Below are positions 17,335 through 25,680 of a DNA stretch of 64,000 bases, piece by piece; the stretch's first letter is position 1; the number at the start of each line of letters is the position of its first letter. The stretch spans positions 558,001-622,000 of the forward strand of contig CAWBSE010000004.1 in assembly GCA_963791425.1 (NCBI GenBank). The letters are read 5' to 3'. Made by a program: the position numbers and the translations under genes. Source of the DNA: DATBLE01 sp963791425 (GTDB taxonomy: Bacteria > Actinomycetota > Thermoleophilia > Gaiellales > Gaiellaceae). Under the pieces are notes generated by a model. That model worked only from the letters and a program-made list of their open reading frames with translations. It was not told where the DNA came from and made no database searches.

Positions 17335-17781
17335 TTGGCGCAGGTTCACGAGAGGGAGCGACAGCTGACCAGAGAGGTTTCGCAGACGGTGGAGCAAGGC
17401 CTTCCGGGCGTGGAAGTGCTCGCCGTCGAGCTGTCCGGGCCCGAGCGGTTCACGGTCTTCATCGACCATGCCGGCGGTGTGGACCACGCCCTCTGCGAGC
17501 GCGTCACGAACCTGCTGCGCGGCTACCTCGACCGGTACGCGATCGACGTGTCGTCGCCGGGCATCGAGCGGCCGCTGCGCACGCAAGCCCATTTTCGGAA
17601 CGCGGTCGGCAGCACCGTTGCGGTGCGCACGGAGCACGACCTGAACGGCAGGAAGAAGTTCCGCGGCACGGTGGTCGCGGCCGACAACGGAGACCTGGCG
17701 CTCGACGTCACGAACGGCGAGCGCGTGAAGATCCCGTACGCGGAGATCGTGCGGGGCAACCTCGTCGACGAAGGGCACTGA
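17335..17781 (+). CDS. rimP: Ribosome maturation factor RimP
   Basis: 148 residues. RimP helps 30S subunit maturation. Landmarks are ERFTVFIDHAGGVDHALCERVTNLL and DVSSPGIERPLR (the family signature), followed by a C-terminal SH3-like domain (KKFRGTVVAADNG onward). The TTG start at 17335 has AAGGAG 6 nt upstream and gives the usual length. nusA follows after one base, the conserved rimP-nusA order. Confidence 0.92.
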   Translation: MAQVHERERQLTREVSQTVEQGLPGVEVLAVELSGPERFTVFIDHAGGVDHALCERVTNLLRGYLDRYAIDVSSPGIERPLRTQAHFRNAVGSTVAVRTEHDLNGRKKFRGTVVAADNGDLALDVTNGERVKIPYAEIVRGNLVDEGH

Positions 17782-17782
17782 C

Positions 17783-19297
17783 ATGAGCAAAGAGATCATC
17801 GAAGCGGTCAAGACGATCGAGCGCGAGAAGGGGATCGAGGAAGACACCCTCATCCACGCGCTCGAGGACGCGCTCCTCGCCGCCTACAAGAAGACTCCGG
17901 GCGCCTCACGCCACGCAACGGTCGAGCTCGACCCCGAAAGCGGCGACTTCCGCGTCTTCGCGGTCGAGCTCCCGAAGGACATCGAGGAGCGCCTGATCGA
18001 GGAGGCCCGCGAGCGGGCGATCACCGAGCTCGAGGAGCAGGAGGTGGAGACGGGCGAGCACTCGCACGTCCTCGTCTCCGACGACGACCTCCAGATCGAC
18101 TGGTCAGACGTCGACCCGGCCGTGGTCCAGCGCACCGACGTCACCCCGGACAACTTCGGGCGCATCGCCGCGCAGACCGCGAAGCAGGTGATCCTCCAGC
18201 GGATCCGCGAGGCGGAGCGCGAGATGATGTACGACGAGTACATCGACCGCGTCGGCGAGGTCGTCACCGGCATCGTCCAGCAGGCCGGCGACCGCAACAA
18301 CGTCCTGGTCGACCTCGGCAAGGTCGAGGCGCTGCTGCCCCGTTCGGAGCAGGTCGACGGCGAGCGCTACGAGCAGGGCTCGCGCATCAAGGCAGTCATC
18401 ACCGAGGTGCGCTCCGGGACCAAGGGGCCGCAGGTGATCCTCTCGCGGCGCGACCCGGAGCTGATCCGGACGCTGTTCGAGCTCGAGGTGCCCGAGATCG
18501 CCGACGGCCTCGTCGACATCAAGGGTGTCGCCCGCGAGCCCGGCTACCGCTCGAAGATCGCGGTCGAGTCGCACGCCCAGGGCGTCGACCCGGTCGGCGC
18601 CTGCGTCGGCCCCCGCGGCTCGCGCGTGCGCATGGTCGTCTCCGAGCTCCGCGGCGAGAAGATCGACATCATCCCGTGGAACAACGAGCCCGCGCGCTTC
18701 GTCGCGAAGGCACTGTCGCCGGCCCGCGTCCGCGAGGTCTACATCGACGACGAGACCAAGGAGGCGACGGTCGTCGTCCCCGACGACCAGCTGGCGCTCG
18801 CGATCGGCAAGGAAGGGCTCAACGCCCGCCTGGCCGCCCGCCTGACCGGGTGGAAGGTCGACATCCAGTCCGACACCGAGTTCGCCCAGGCCGAGGCCGA
18901 GGCCGCCTTCTCCGGCGCCGAGGGCGACGACTTCACCGGCCGCTGCGTCGCGATCCTCTCGACCGGCAAGCGCTGTCCGAACGCAGCCCTGCCGGGCATG
19001 CGGTTCTGCGGCGTGCAGGCCCACCAGGAGCTCGCCGTGCGCGACGCCGCCGGCGAGGAGCTCGGCGACCTGATCGTCCAGCCCGGCGCGCCCGAGCCCG
19101 AGGAGGGCGACGACGTCGCCGACGCCGTCGAGGCGGAGGTCGACGCCGAGGTGGTCGAGGAGCTCATCGAGGAGATCGAGGCCGATCTCGCCGAGGACGA
19201 ACCCGCCGCAGAGGCTCCCGAGCCGGTGGCAGTGGCGGAGCCGGTGACCGAGCCGGCCGCTTCCGCGGATCAGACCGAGGACACCCCCGCTGCGTGA
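17783..19297 (+). CDS. nusA: Transcription termination/antitermination factor NusA with an extra Cys/His C-terminal motif
   Basis: 504 residues. The N-terminal RNA polymerase-binding domain covers about residues 1-135, the S1 domain about 140-205 (VGEVVTGIVQQAG), and the two KH domains about 210-360 (GPRGSRVRMV, AIGKEGLNARLAARLTGWKVDI). After residue 380 there is an addition not found in standard NusA: C388, C398, C409 and H414 in GRCVAILSTGKRC and GMRFCGVQAH, resembling a small zinc-binding knuckle. A very acidic tail (about residues 430-504) follows. The stop overlaps the ylxR start (GTGA). Confidence 0.95.
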   Translation: MSKEIIEAVKTIEREKGIEEDTLIHALEDALLAAYKKTPGASRHATVELDPESGDFRVFAVELPKDIEERLIEEARERAITELEEQEVETGEHSHVLVSDDDLQIDWSDVDPAVVQRTDVTPDNFGRIAAQTAKQVILQRIREAEREMMYDEYIDRVGEVVTGIVQQAGDRNNVLVDLGKVEALLPRSEQVDGERYEQGSRIKAVITEVRSGTKGPQVILSRRDPELIRTLFELEVPEIADGLVDIKGVAREPGYRSKIAVESHAQGVDPVGACVGPRGSRVRMVVSELRGEKIDIIPWNNEPARFVAKALSPARVREVYIDDETKEATVVVPDDQLALAIGKEGLNARLAARLTGWKVDIQSDTEFAQAEAEAAFSGAEGDDFTGRCVAILSTGKRCPNAALPGMRFCGVQAHQELAVRDAAGEELGDLIVQPGAPEPEEGDDVADAVEAEVDAEVVEELIEEIEADLAEDEPAAEAPEPVAVAEPVTEPAASADQTEDTPAA

Positions 19298-19542
19298 GCG
19301 CCCCGATACGGACCTGCGCCGGCTGCGGGCGGAAAGCGCCTCAGCCGGAGCTCCAGCGCTACGTCTCGAAGGACGGAGTGTTGACGCCCGGCAGGCACGA
19401 GCCGGGGCGCGGCGTCTACACGTGCCGGCGGCTTGCCTGCTTCGAGCGGGCGTCCGCGAACCGCTCGTTCGCTCGTGTCCTGCGGCGCGCCGTGCGCGTC
19501 GAACCGTCCCTGGCGGCTCTCTACACTGACCCGAATGGCTGA
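19294..19542 (+). CDS. ylxR: YlxR family protein (DUF448)
   Basis: 82 residues from the GTG overlapping the nusA stop. RTCAGCGRKAPQPEL and the later GRGVYTCRRLACFERA are the YlxR signatures. YlxR is a small putative RNA-binding protein, always near nusA and infB; in some bacteria it modulates RNase P or acts as a nucleoid-associated regulator, which is family knowledge and not visible here. It overlaps infB by 8 bp. Confidence 0.88.
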   Translation: MSAPIRTCAGCGRKAPQPELQRYVSKDGVLTPGRHEPGRGVYTCRRLACFERASANRSFARVLRRAVRVEPSLAALYTDPNG

Positions 19543-21484
19543 AGGCCCGAAAAGACCAATCAGACCGCGCCAGGGCGGAGGCCCGGGACGCCGGCGCCGT
19601 GTCGTGATCGACACCGGTGCGGCCCGTCCGCGCCCCGACGACCGCCGTTCGCGCGACCAGCGCGGCCTCGCGCCCACGAAAGTGCCGCGCGAGATCGTCC
19701 AGCCGACCGGCCCGGTCAGCCTCGAGTCCGGCATCACGGTGCGCGACTTCTCCCAGGCGCTGGGCGTCGGGATGCAGGACATCATCAAGATCCTGATGGC
19801 CCTGGGCACGATGAAGACCGCGACCCAGTCGCTCACCGACGACGAGGTCGAGCTGCTCGCGACCGAGCTCAAGCGCGAGGTGACAATCAAGCACGCCGAC
19901 GATGACGACGAGGAGCCGGAGGCGTTCGACGACGACCCGGCCGACCTGGCCGCCCGGCCGCCCGTGGTCACGATCATGGGGCACGTCGACCACGGCAAGA
20001 CGACGCTGCTCGACGCGATCCGCAACGCCAAGGTCGTCGAGAGTGAGGCCGGCGGGATCACGCAGCACATCGGCGCCTACCAGGTCGACGTCGACGGGCG
20101 GAGGGTCACGTTCCTCGACACGCCCGGCCACGAGGCGTTCACGGCCATGCGCGCCCGCGGCGCGAAGGTGACCGACATCGCGGTGCTCGTCGTTGCCGCC
20201 GACGACGGCGTCATGCCGCAAACCAGGGAATCGATCTCGCACGCCCGCGCAGCGCAGGTGCCGATCGTCGTCGCCGTGAACAAGGTCGACCTGCCCGACG
20301 CGAACATCGACCGCGTGCTGGGCGATCTCGCCACCGAGGGGCTTCAGCCCGAGGAGTGGGGAGGCGACACGCAGATCGCCCGCGTCTCGGCGCGCCAGCA
20401 GACCGGCCTCGACGAGCTGCTCGAGAAGGTGTTGCTCGTCGCCGACGCCGAGCTCGAGCTCACGGCGAACCCGAACACCGACGCCTCCGGGCCGATCATC
20501 GAGTCGCGGCTGGACGTCGGACGCGGGCCCGTCGCGACCATGCTCGTTCAGCGCGGGACGCTCCGCGTCGGAGACGCTGTCGTCGCCGGAGACGCCTGGG
20601 GCAAGGTGCGCGCGCTCCACAACTACAAGGGCGAGAAGCAGAACGACGCGCAGCCCGGCGACCCGGTCGAGATCCTCGGCTTCGACAAGCCGCCGCCCGC
20701 CGGCGAGCTCTGCCGCGTCGTCGAGAACGACCGTGACGCCCGCGACTTCGCGCACAAGCGCGCCGAGCGTCTCCGCCGCGAGCACTTCGCCGTCCGGCCC
20801 CAGTCGAGCGTGTCGCTCGAGAACCTGTTCGAAGCGCTCCAGGCCGGCGAGGTCAAGGACCTCAACATCGTCGTCAAGGGCGACGTGCAGGGCTCCGTCG
20901 AGGCGATCATCAGCGAGCTCGGCAAGATCCAGCACGCCGAGGTCCGGACGAACGTGATTCACAGCGGTGTCGGCGGCATCACCGAGAACGACGTCATGCT
21001 CGCCGCCGCGTCAGGAGGGATGGTGGTCGGCTTCAACGTGCGGCCGAACGCCGAGACGCGGGCGCTGGCCGAGCGCGAGGGCGTCGAGATCCGCACCTAC
21101 AACGTGATCTACAAGCTGACCGAGGACATCCAGCAGGCGCTCGTCGGCATGCTCACCGCCGTCAAGACGGAGGAGACGATCGGCGAGGTCGAGGTTCGCA
21201 ATACCTTCCGCGCCTCACGCGTCGGCACGATCGCAGGCTGCATGGTCACGAGCGGCGTTGTCCGCCGCGGCTCCAACGTCCGCGTCATTCGCGACAGCAC
21301 CGTCATCTACACGACCACGGTCGACTCGCTCAAGCGCTTCGCGGACGACGCCCGCGAGGTGAGCGAGGGATTCGAGTGCGGTCTCCACCTCCAGAACTAC
21401 GACGACGTCAAGGTCGGCGACGTGCTCGAGGTGTTCGAGACGCGCGAGATCGAGCGCACCTCGCTCGACGAGCCCGCCTCCTAA
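19535..21484 (+). CDS. infB: Translation initiation factor IF-2
   Basis: 649 residues from the ATG at 19535. A short basic N-terminal part is followed by the IF2-N-like segment (VRDFSQALGVGMQDIIKILMALG), then the GTPase domain with G1 GHVDHGKTT, G3 DTPGHEAF and G4 NKVD, and domains II-IV that bind fMet-tRNA. It lacks the several-hundred-residue N-terminal extension typical of many Actinobacteria. It is the last gene before the sugar cassette; its stop overlaps the convergent lacI stop by 4 bp. Confidence 0.95.
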   Translation: MAEGPKRPIRPRQGGGPGRRRRVVIDTGAARPRPDDRRSRDQRGLAPTKVPREIVQPTGPVSLESGITVRDFSQALGVGMQDIIKILMALGTMKTATQSLTDDEVELLATELKREVTIKHADDDDEEPEAFDDDPADLAARPPVVTIMGHVDHGKTTLLDAIRNAKVVESEAGGITQHIGAYQVDVDGRRVTFLDTPGHEAFTAMRARGAKVTDIAVLVVAADDGVMPQTRESISHARAAQVPIVVAVNKVDLPDANIDRVLGDLATEGLQPEEWGGDTQIARVSARQQTGLDELLEKVLLVADAELELTANPNTDASGPIIESRLDVGRGPVATMLVQRGTLRVGDAVVAGDAWGKVRALHNYKGEKQNDAQPGDPVEILGFDKPPPAGELCRVVENDRDARDFAHKRAERLRREHFAVRPQSSVSLENLFEALQAGEVKDLNIVVKGDVQGSVEAIISELGKIQHAEVRTNVIHSGVGGITENDVMLAAASGGMVVGFNVRPNAETRALAEREGVEIRTYNVIYKLTEDIQQALVGMLTAVKTEETIGEVEVRNTFRASRVGTIAGCMVTSGVVRRGSNVRVIRDSTVIYTTTVDSLKRFADDAREVSEGFECGLHLQNYDDVKVGDVLEVFETREIERTSLDEPAS

Positions 21485-22479
21485 GCGGCAGGCGCGGCGG
21501 TCGACCCGCCGACCCGCAGACGCGGGCGGTACTGCACGTCGGGCATCGCGCCGTTCTGGCCGCTGATCAGCGTGCGGAGCGTCGCCACCGCCGTGCGCGC
21601 GATGTCGAGGATCGGCTGCTCCACCGTCGTCAGCGGCGGATCGATCCACGATCCAGCCTCGATCCCGTCGAAGCCGACGATCGACATGTCGTCCGGCACG
21701 CGGAGCCCGCGTGCGTTGGTCTCGCGCAGCGCGCCGATCGCCATCAGGTCGCTCGAGCAGATCACCGCGGTCGGCGGATCCTTCTTCTCGAGCAATGTCC
21801 GCATCGCCGCGCGGCCGCCGTCGACGCCGAACTCCGCGTGGGCGATCAGTCCGTTCGGCGAGATGCCCGCGGAGTCGAGCGCGACCTCCCGGCCGATCGC
21901 TTTCTCGCGCGTGGGGCGGAAGCGGTCGGGGCCGGCGACGAAGCCGATCCGGCGGTGTCCGAGCTCGATCAGGTGCTGGGTTGCTATCTGACCGGCCGCT
22001 CGTTCGTCTACACCTACGTGAGGTACATCGAGCGTCTCGACCGCGCCGTTCACGAACACCAGGTGCGCGCCCTGTCCAAGCAGGCGGGCGTAGTGCCCGT
22101 GGTCGGCACGGAGATCGGCGGCCTCGCTGGAGATGAAGATCATCCCGTCCACCCGCCGCTCGAGGAGCATTTGCATGTACTCGGCCTCGGCGACGGTGGA
22201 GCCGCGGATGTTGCAGAGGATGGTGGCCAGCCCGGCCTTCGTCGCCTGCGTCTCCATCGCCTGGGCCAGCGCCGGGAAGATCGGGTTGGCCAGCTCGGGG
22301 ACCAGCAGTCCGATCGCACCGGTCCTCACCGCACCAGGCGGCACGTAGAGAAGCTCGCGCATCGCGCGCTCGACACGCTCGCGTGTCTCGCCGCGGACGC
22401 GGGCGGAGCCGGTGATCACGCGCGACGCGGTCGCGCTGCTCACGCCGGCGCGTTCGGCGACGTCTCTTAGCGTCGCCAT
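21481..22479 (-). CDS. LacI-family transcriptional repressor
   Basis: 332 residues from the ATG at 22479. The N-terminal helix-turn-helix and hinge read TLRDVAERAGVSSATASRVI and are followed by the periplasmic-binding-like effector domain (IGLLVPELANPIFPALAQAM, GHRRIGFVAGP, SIVGFDGIEAGSWIDPPLTT). The divergent position next to a maltodextrin transporter suggests that it controls that cassette in response to a sugar. Upstream in-frame ATGs (22500, 22593) would add residues before the DNA-binding domain and are less likely. Confidence 0.92.
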   Translation of the reverse strand: MATLRDVAERAGVSSATASRVITGSARVRGETRERVERAMRELLYVPPGAVRTGAIGLLVPELANPIFPALAQAMETQATKAGLATILCNIRGSTVAEAEYMQMLLERRVDGMIFISSEAADLRADHGHYARLLGQGAHLVFVNGAVETLDVPHVGVDERAAGQIATQHLIELGHRRIGFVAGPDRFRPTREKAIGREVALDSAGISPNGLIAHAEFGVDGGRAAMRTLLEKKDPPTAVICSSDLMAIGALRETNARGLRVPDDMSIVGFDGIEAGSWIDPPLTTVEQPILDIARTAVATLRTLISGQNGAMPDVQYRPRLRVGGSTAAPAA

Positions 22480-22584
22480 TTCATAATGATCGGAGGACAT
22501 GCACGCTGATGAAACACGCTTACCGAGAGTTTCGCAAGCCCGATACGTTGAATTTGACCCATTTCTCAATGCGGGTAAATCCGC

Positions 22585-22613
22585 TTGACACATGCGGGCC
22601 TACGTCGTAGGGT
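22585..22613 (+). promoter_or_regulatory. Promoter of the maltodextrin cassette
   Basis: TTGACA (22585-22590) and TAGGGT (22608-22613) are separated by exactly 17 bp. The -35 is a perfect housekeeping match. Transcription would start near 22620, just upstream of the LacI-type operator. Confidence 0.7.
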
Positions 22614-22631
22614 CGCTCTGTTTCAAGATGA

Positions 22632-22645
22632 TGAAAACCGTTTCA
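22632..22645. promoter_or_regulatory. LacI-type operator
   Basis: TGAAA-ACCG-TTTCA is a LacI-family-like inverted repeat with a CG-containing centre, located about 12 bp after the predicted transcription start and 48 bp before the binding-protein start codon. Binding here by the divergent LacI protein would block elongation. TTTCAAG at 22621 repeats the right arm (22641-22647). Confidence 0.65.
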
Positions 22646-22693
22646 AGCAGACTTCGGGCGCGGCCGCGCCCGGAAGAAGGAGGGACTCCTCTC

Positions 22694-23935
22694 ATGAAGG
22701 TCAACAAATGGCGCACTGCCGCCCTGGCGCTGCTCTCGGCGGCGCTCGTCGCCGGCGCCGCGCTCTCGACGGCTTCCGCGTCGACACACGCTTCGAAGGC
22801 GACCAACATCCTCATCTGGACGGACGCGAACCGCGCTCCGGCCGTGACGAAGATCGCCGGCGACTGGGCCGCGGCCAACGGCGCGACCGTCAAGGTCGTC
22901 TCGAAGGACTTCGGCTCGATTCGCTCGAACCTCGCGACGGTCGCAGTCGCCGACGCTCCTGACGTCGTCCTCGCCGCCCATGACTGGACGGGCGAGCTCG
23001 CCGCCAACGGCCTGCTCGAGCCGCTGTACCCGTCGGCTGCGATCAAGGCGCAGTTCCCGAAGTACACGCTCGACTCGTTCTCGTACGGCACCGCCGTCAA
23101 GAAGCTCTACGGCATCCCGGTGCAGGTCGAGAACATCGCGCTGCTCGTGAACACGAAGATCGCCAAGGTCCCGACGACCTTCGCGCAGCTCGAGGCCACG
23201 GCACTCGCGGCCAAGAAGAAGAACCATCTCGCCTTCGGCATCTGCGTCCAGCAGGGCTCGGGCGGCGACGCGTACCACATGTATCCCTTCTTCTCGGGTC
23301 TCGGTGGGTACGTCTTCGGCGTGAACAAGGCCGGCAACCTCGACCCGTCGGACATCGGCGTGGCGAACCCTGTCTTCCTGAAGAACTCGAAGCTGATCGA
23401 CAAGTGGAACAAGGAAGGCCTGATCAACTCGAAGACGGACTACGCGACGTGCAACACGAACTTCACGAAGAACCTGGCTCCGTTCTGGATCACCGGCCCG
23501 TGGGCCGTCTCCGACATCGAGAAGGCCGGCGTGAGCTTCAAGGCCGTTCAGGTGCCGGCGATCACCAAGGCGTCGGTTCCGTTCCTCGGCGTCAACGGCG
23601 TGGCCGTGACGAAGTACGCCTCGGCGCACAACGTCGACTCGGCCGCGAAGGACCTCGTCGTGAACTTCTTCTCGACCCCGGCGGCGCAGACGGCGCTGTC
23701 CGCGGCGGGTGGACGTGCCCCGGCGAACATCAAGGCGAAGGCGACCGACCCGATCCTGGCCCAGTTCGGTGCGGCCAGCAAGGGCGGCGTCCCGATGCCG
23801 AACATCCCGCAGATGGGCAGCGTCTGGAGCGATCTCGGCCAGGCGTGGGTCCGCTCGACGAAGGGCACCGGCGCGATGCCGGCACGGCGCTCCTTCACCG
23901 GTGCGGCACGCTCGATCGCTGCGAAGATCGGCTAG
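22694..23935 (+). CDS. malE: Maltose/maltodextrin ABC transporter substrate-binding protein
   Basis: 413 residues. There is an N-terminal secretion signal (WRTAALALLSAALVAGAALS) with no lipobox cysteine, so it is secreted rather than clearly lipid-anchored. The body is a family 1 solute-binding protein: DAPDVVLAAHDWTGELAANGLL, GIPVQVENIALLVN, WITGPWAVSDIEKAG and PFLGVNGVAVTKYA match MalE-like proteins. The ATG at 22694 follows AGAAGGAGGGA. It is the first gene of the cassette and is separated from malF by a strong hairpin. Confidence 0.9.
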   Translation: MKVNKWRTAALALLSAALVAGAALSTASASTHASKATNILIWTDANRAPAVTKIAGDWAAANGATVKVVSKDFGSIRSNLATVAVADAPDVVLAAHDWTGELAANGLLEPLYPSAAIKAQFPKYTLDSFSYGTAVKKLYGIPVQVENIALLVNTKIAKVPTTFAQLEATALAAKKKNHLAFGICVQQGSGGDAYHMYPFFSGLGGYVFGVNKAGNLDPSDIGVANPVFLKNSKLIDKWNKEGLINSKTDYATCNTNFTKNLAPFWITGPWAVSDIEKAGVSFKAVQVPAITKASVPFLGVNGVAVTKYASAHNVDSAAKDLVVNFFSTPAAQTALSAAGGRAPANIKAKATDPILAQFGAASKGGVPMPNIPQMGSVWSDLGQAWVRSTKGTGAMPARRSFTGAARSIAAKIG

Positions 23936-23950
23936 GACCACAGCACTGAC

Positions 23951-23981
23951 GGAGCGGGCGCCCACGGTGGGCGCCCGCTCC
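23951..23981 (+). terminator. Strong hairpin between malE and malF
   Basis: GGAGCGGGCGCCCA-CGG-TGGGCGCCCGCTCC is a perfect 14-bp stem with a 3-base loop. It has no T-tract. In this position it would stabilise the malE mRNA 3' end or give partial termination, so that the binding protein is made in excess over the membrane parts. Confidence 0.7.
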
Positions 23982-24006
23982 ACCATTCGACGACCTCAAA
24001 CCACAC

Positions 24007-25680
24007 GTGAGCTCCGTCCCCTCGCCGCCCGCCACGCCCAGCCCGCGCCCGATGGTCTTCAAGCAGGGCCTGATGTCGCGGGCGATCGCCGCCTTCTCGG
24101 GGCGTACGGGCTACACGGTCAAGATCGTCCTCCTCTGCATCTCGAACGCGCTCGCCGCCTGGGCCGCGTACGTCCTCGTCTCGCACCATCGCTGGCCCGC
24201 CGTCGTGGTGATGCTCGCCGCGACCGCGTTCATCGACTTCGTCTACCTGGTGCCGCGGAAGTGGACACTGCCGGCGAAGTTCCTGATCCCCGGCACCGTC
24301 TTCCTGATCGGCTTCCAGGTGATCCCGATCGTCTACACGATCAACGTCGCCTTCTCGAACTACTCGACCGGGCACATCCTCACGAAGAACCAGGCGATCG
24401 AGTCGATCAAGATCAACTCGCTGGACCAGCTCCCGGACAGCCGCCAGTTCGACATGGCCGTCGCGCGCACCTCGTCGGGCAAGCTCGTGCTGATCCTTCA
24501 CGACCAGGGCAAGGGCGGACAGGTCTACATCGGGACGACCAAGGGCCTGACGCCGCTCGCGAAGGGCGAGTACACGCTCAGCGACGTCGGGGTGCCGACC
24601 TCGGCGAAGGGCCTCACGCTGATCAAGGGTGCAGCACTGTTCGAGCTCGACCAGCAGCTGCGTGAGTTGAAGGTGCCCACGACCGGCGTGAGCGCGATCC
24701 AGCCGCAGGGCACCTCGAACGCCGTCGAGCTCGCGCCGACGCTGCGCTACGACGCGAAGAACAACACGTTCGTGGACCTGGCGAGTGGCAAGGTCTACCG
24801 GGACAACGGCCGCGGGTCGTTCGTCGCCCCGGGGAAGCCGGGGCAGCAGGACGCAGAGCTGCAACCGGGGTGGAAGACGTACGTCGGCTTCCGCAACTTC
24901 GGGAAGATGATCAACGACCCGCTGATCCGAGGGCCGTTCCTCTCGGTGTTCGCGTGGACGTTCGTCTTCGCGGGATCGGTCGTGCTGTTCTCGTTCGCGA
25001 TCGGCCTGTTCCTCGCGATCACGCTCGACAAGAAGGGCCTCCGCTTCCAGCGGTTCTACCGCTCGGCCCTGATCATCCCGTGGGCGATCCCCGGCTTCCT
25101 GGCGCTGCTCGTCTGGGCAGGTCTCCTCAACGACGACTTCGGAGTGGTCAACCGCCTGCTCGGCAAGGTGGGGATCCACATACCGTGGCTCTTCGGCGGC
25201 AATGTCGTCTCCTGGCTGCCGTTCATCTCCTGGCCGCGGATCGCCGTGATCATGGTCAGCGTCTGGCTGACCGTCCCGTACTTCTTCCTGGTCTCGCTCG
25301 GTGCGCTCCAGGCGATTCCCGAGGAGCTGACCGAGGCGGCGCGCGTCGACGGCGGCAACCCCTGGCAGATCTTCCGGCGCGTGACGCTGCCGCTGCTGCT
25401 CGTCGCCGTGTCGCCGCTCCTGATCGCCTCGTTCGCCTTCAACTTCAACAACTTCAACAACGTGTTCCTGTTAACCCACGGAGGGCCCTATACGGGCGCG
25501 TCCTCGATCGCCGGGAACACGGACATCCTGATCAGCTACACGTACAAGGTCGCCATCGCCACGGGCACGGGCGGCAACTACGCGCTGGCGAGCGCCTTCG
25601 CGATCGTCATCTTCTTCGTCGTCGCGACGATCTCCGGCGTCTCGTTCTGGCGCACCAAGTCGTTCGACACCGTCAAATGA
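24007..25680 (+). CDS. malF: Maltodextrin ABC transporter permease, MalF type with a long extracytoplasmic loop
   Basis: 557 residues. About three membrane segments lie in residues 35-115. A large hydrophilic region of about 180 residues (about 118-300) resembles the P2 loop of MalF, which contacts the binding protein. Further membrane segments run to the end. The ATPase-contacting EAA motif is EELTEAARVDGGNPWQIFRRV. The C-terminal half contains NFNNFNNVFLLTHGGP, typical of MalF. The start is GTG 24007. It overlaps malG by 4 bp. Confidence 0.92.
   Translation: MSSVPSPPATPSPRPMVFKQGLMSRAIAAFSGRTGYTVKIVLLCISNALAAWAAYVLVSHHRWPAVVVMLAATAFIDFVYLVPRKWTLPAKFLIPGTVFLIGFQVIPIVYTINVAFSNYSTGHILTKNQAIESIKINSLDQLPDSRQFDMAVARTSSGKLVLILHDQGKGGQVYIGTTKGLTPLAKGEYTLSDVGVPTSAKGLTLIKGAALFELDQQLRELKVPTTGVSAIQPQGTSNAVELAPTLRYDAKNNTFVDLASGKVYRDNGRGSFVAPGKPGQQDAELQPGWKTYVGFRNFGKMINDPLIRGPFLSVFAWTFVFAGSVVLFSFAIGLFLAITLDKKGLRFQRFYRSALIIPWAIPGFLALLVWAGLLNDDFGVVNRLLGKVGIHIPWLFGGNVVSWLPFISWPRIAVIMVSVWLTVPYFFLVSLGALQAIPEELTEAARVDGGNPWQIFRRVTLPLLLVAVSPLLIASFAFNFNNFNNVFLLTHGGPYTGASSIAGNTDILISYTYKVAIATGTGGNYALASAFAIVIFFVVATISGVSFWRTKSFDTVK

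Noticed and set aside
18104..20962. A 952-codon open frame on the minus strand opposite nusA, ylxR and infB
   Set aside because: It runs antisense to three well-conserved genes, has a repetitive Arg/Asp/Leu/Val composition and no domain. High GC content produces such open frames opposite real genes.
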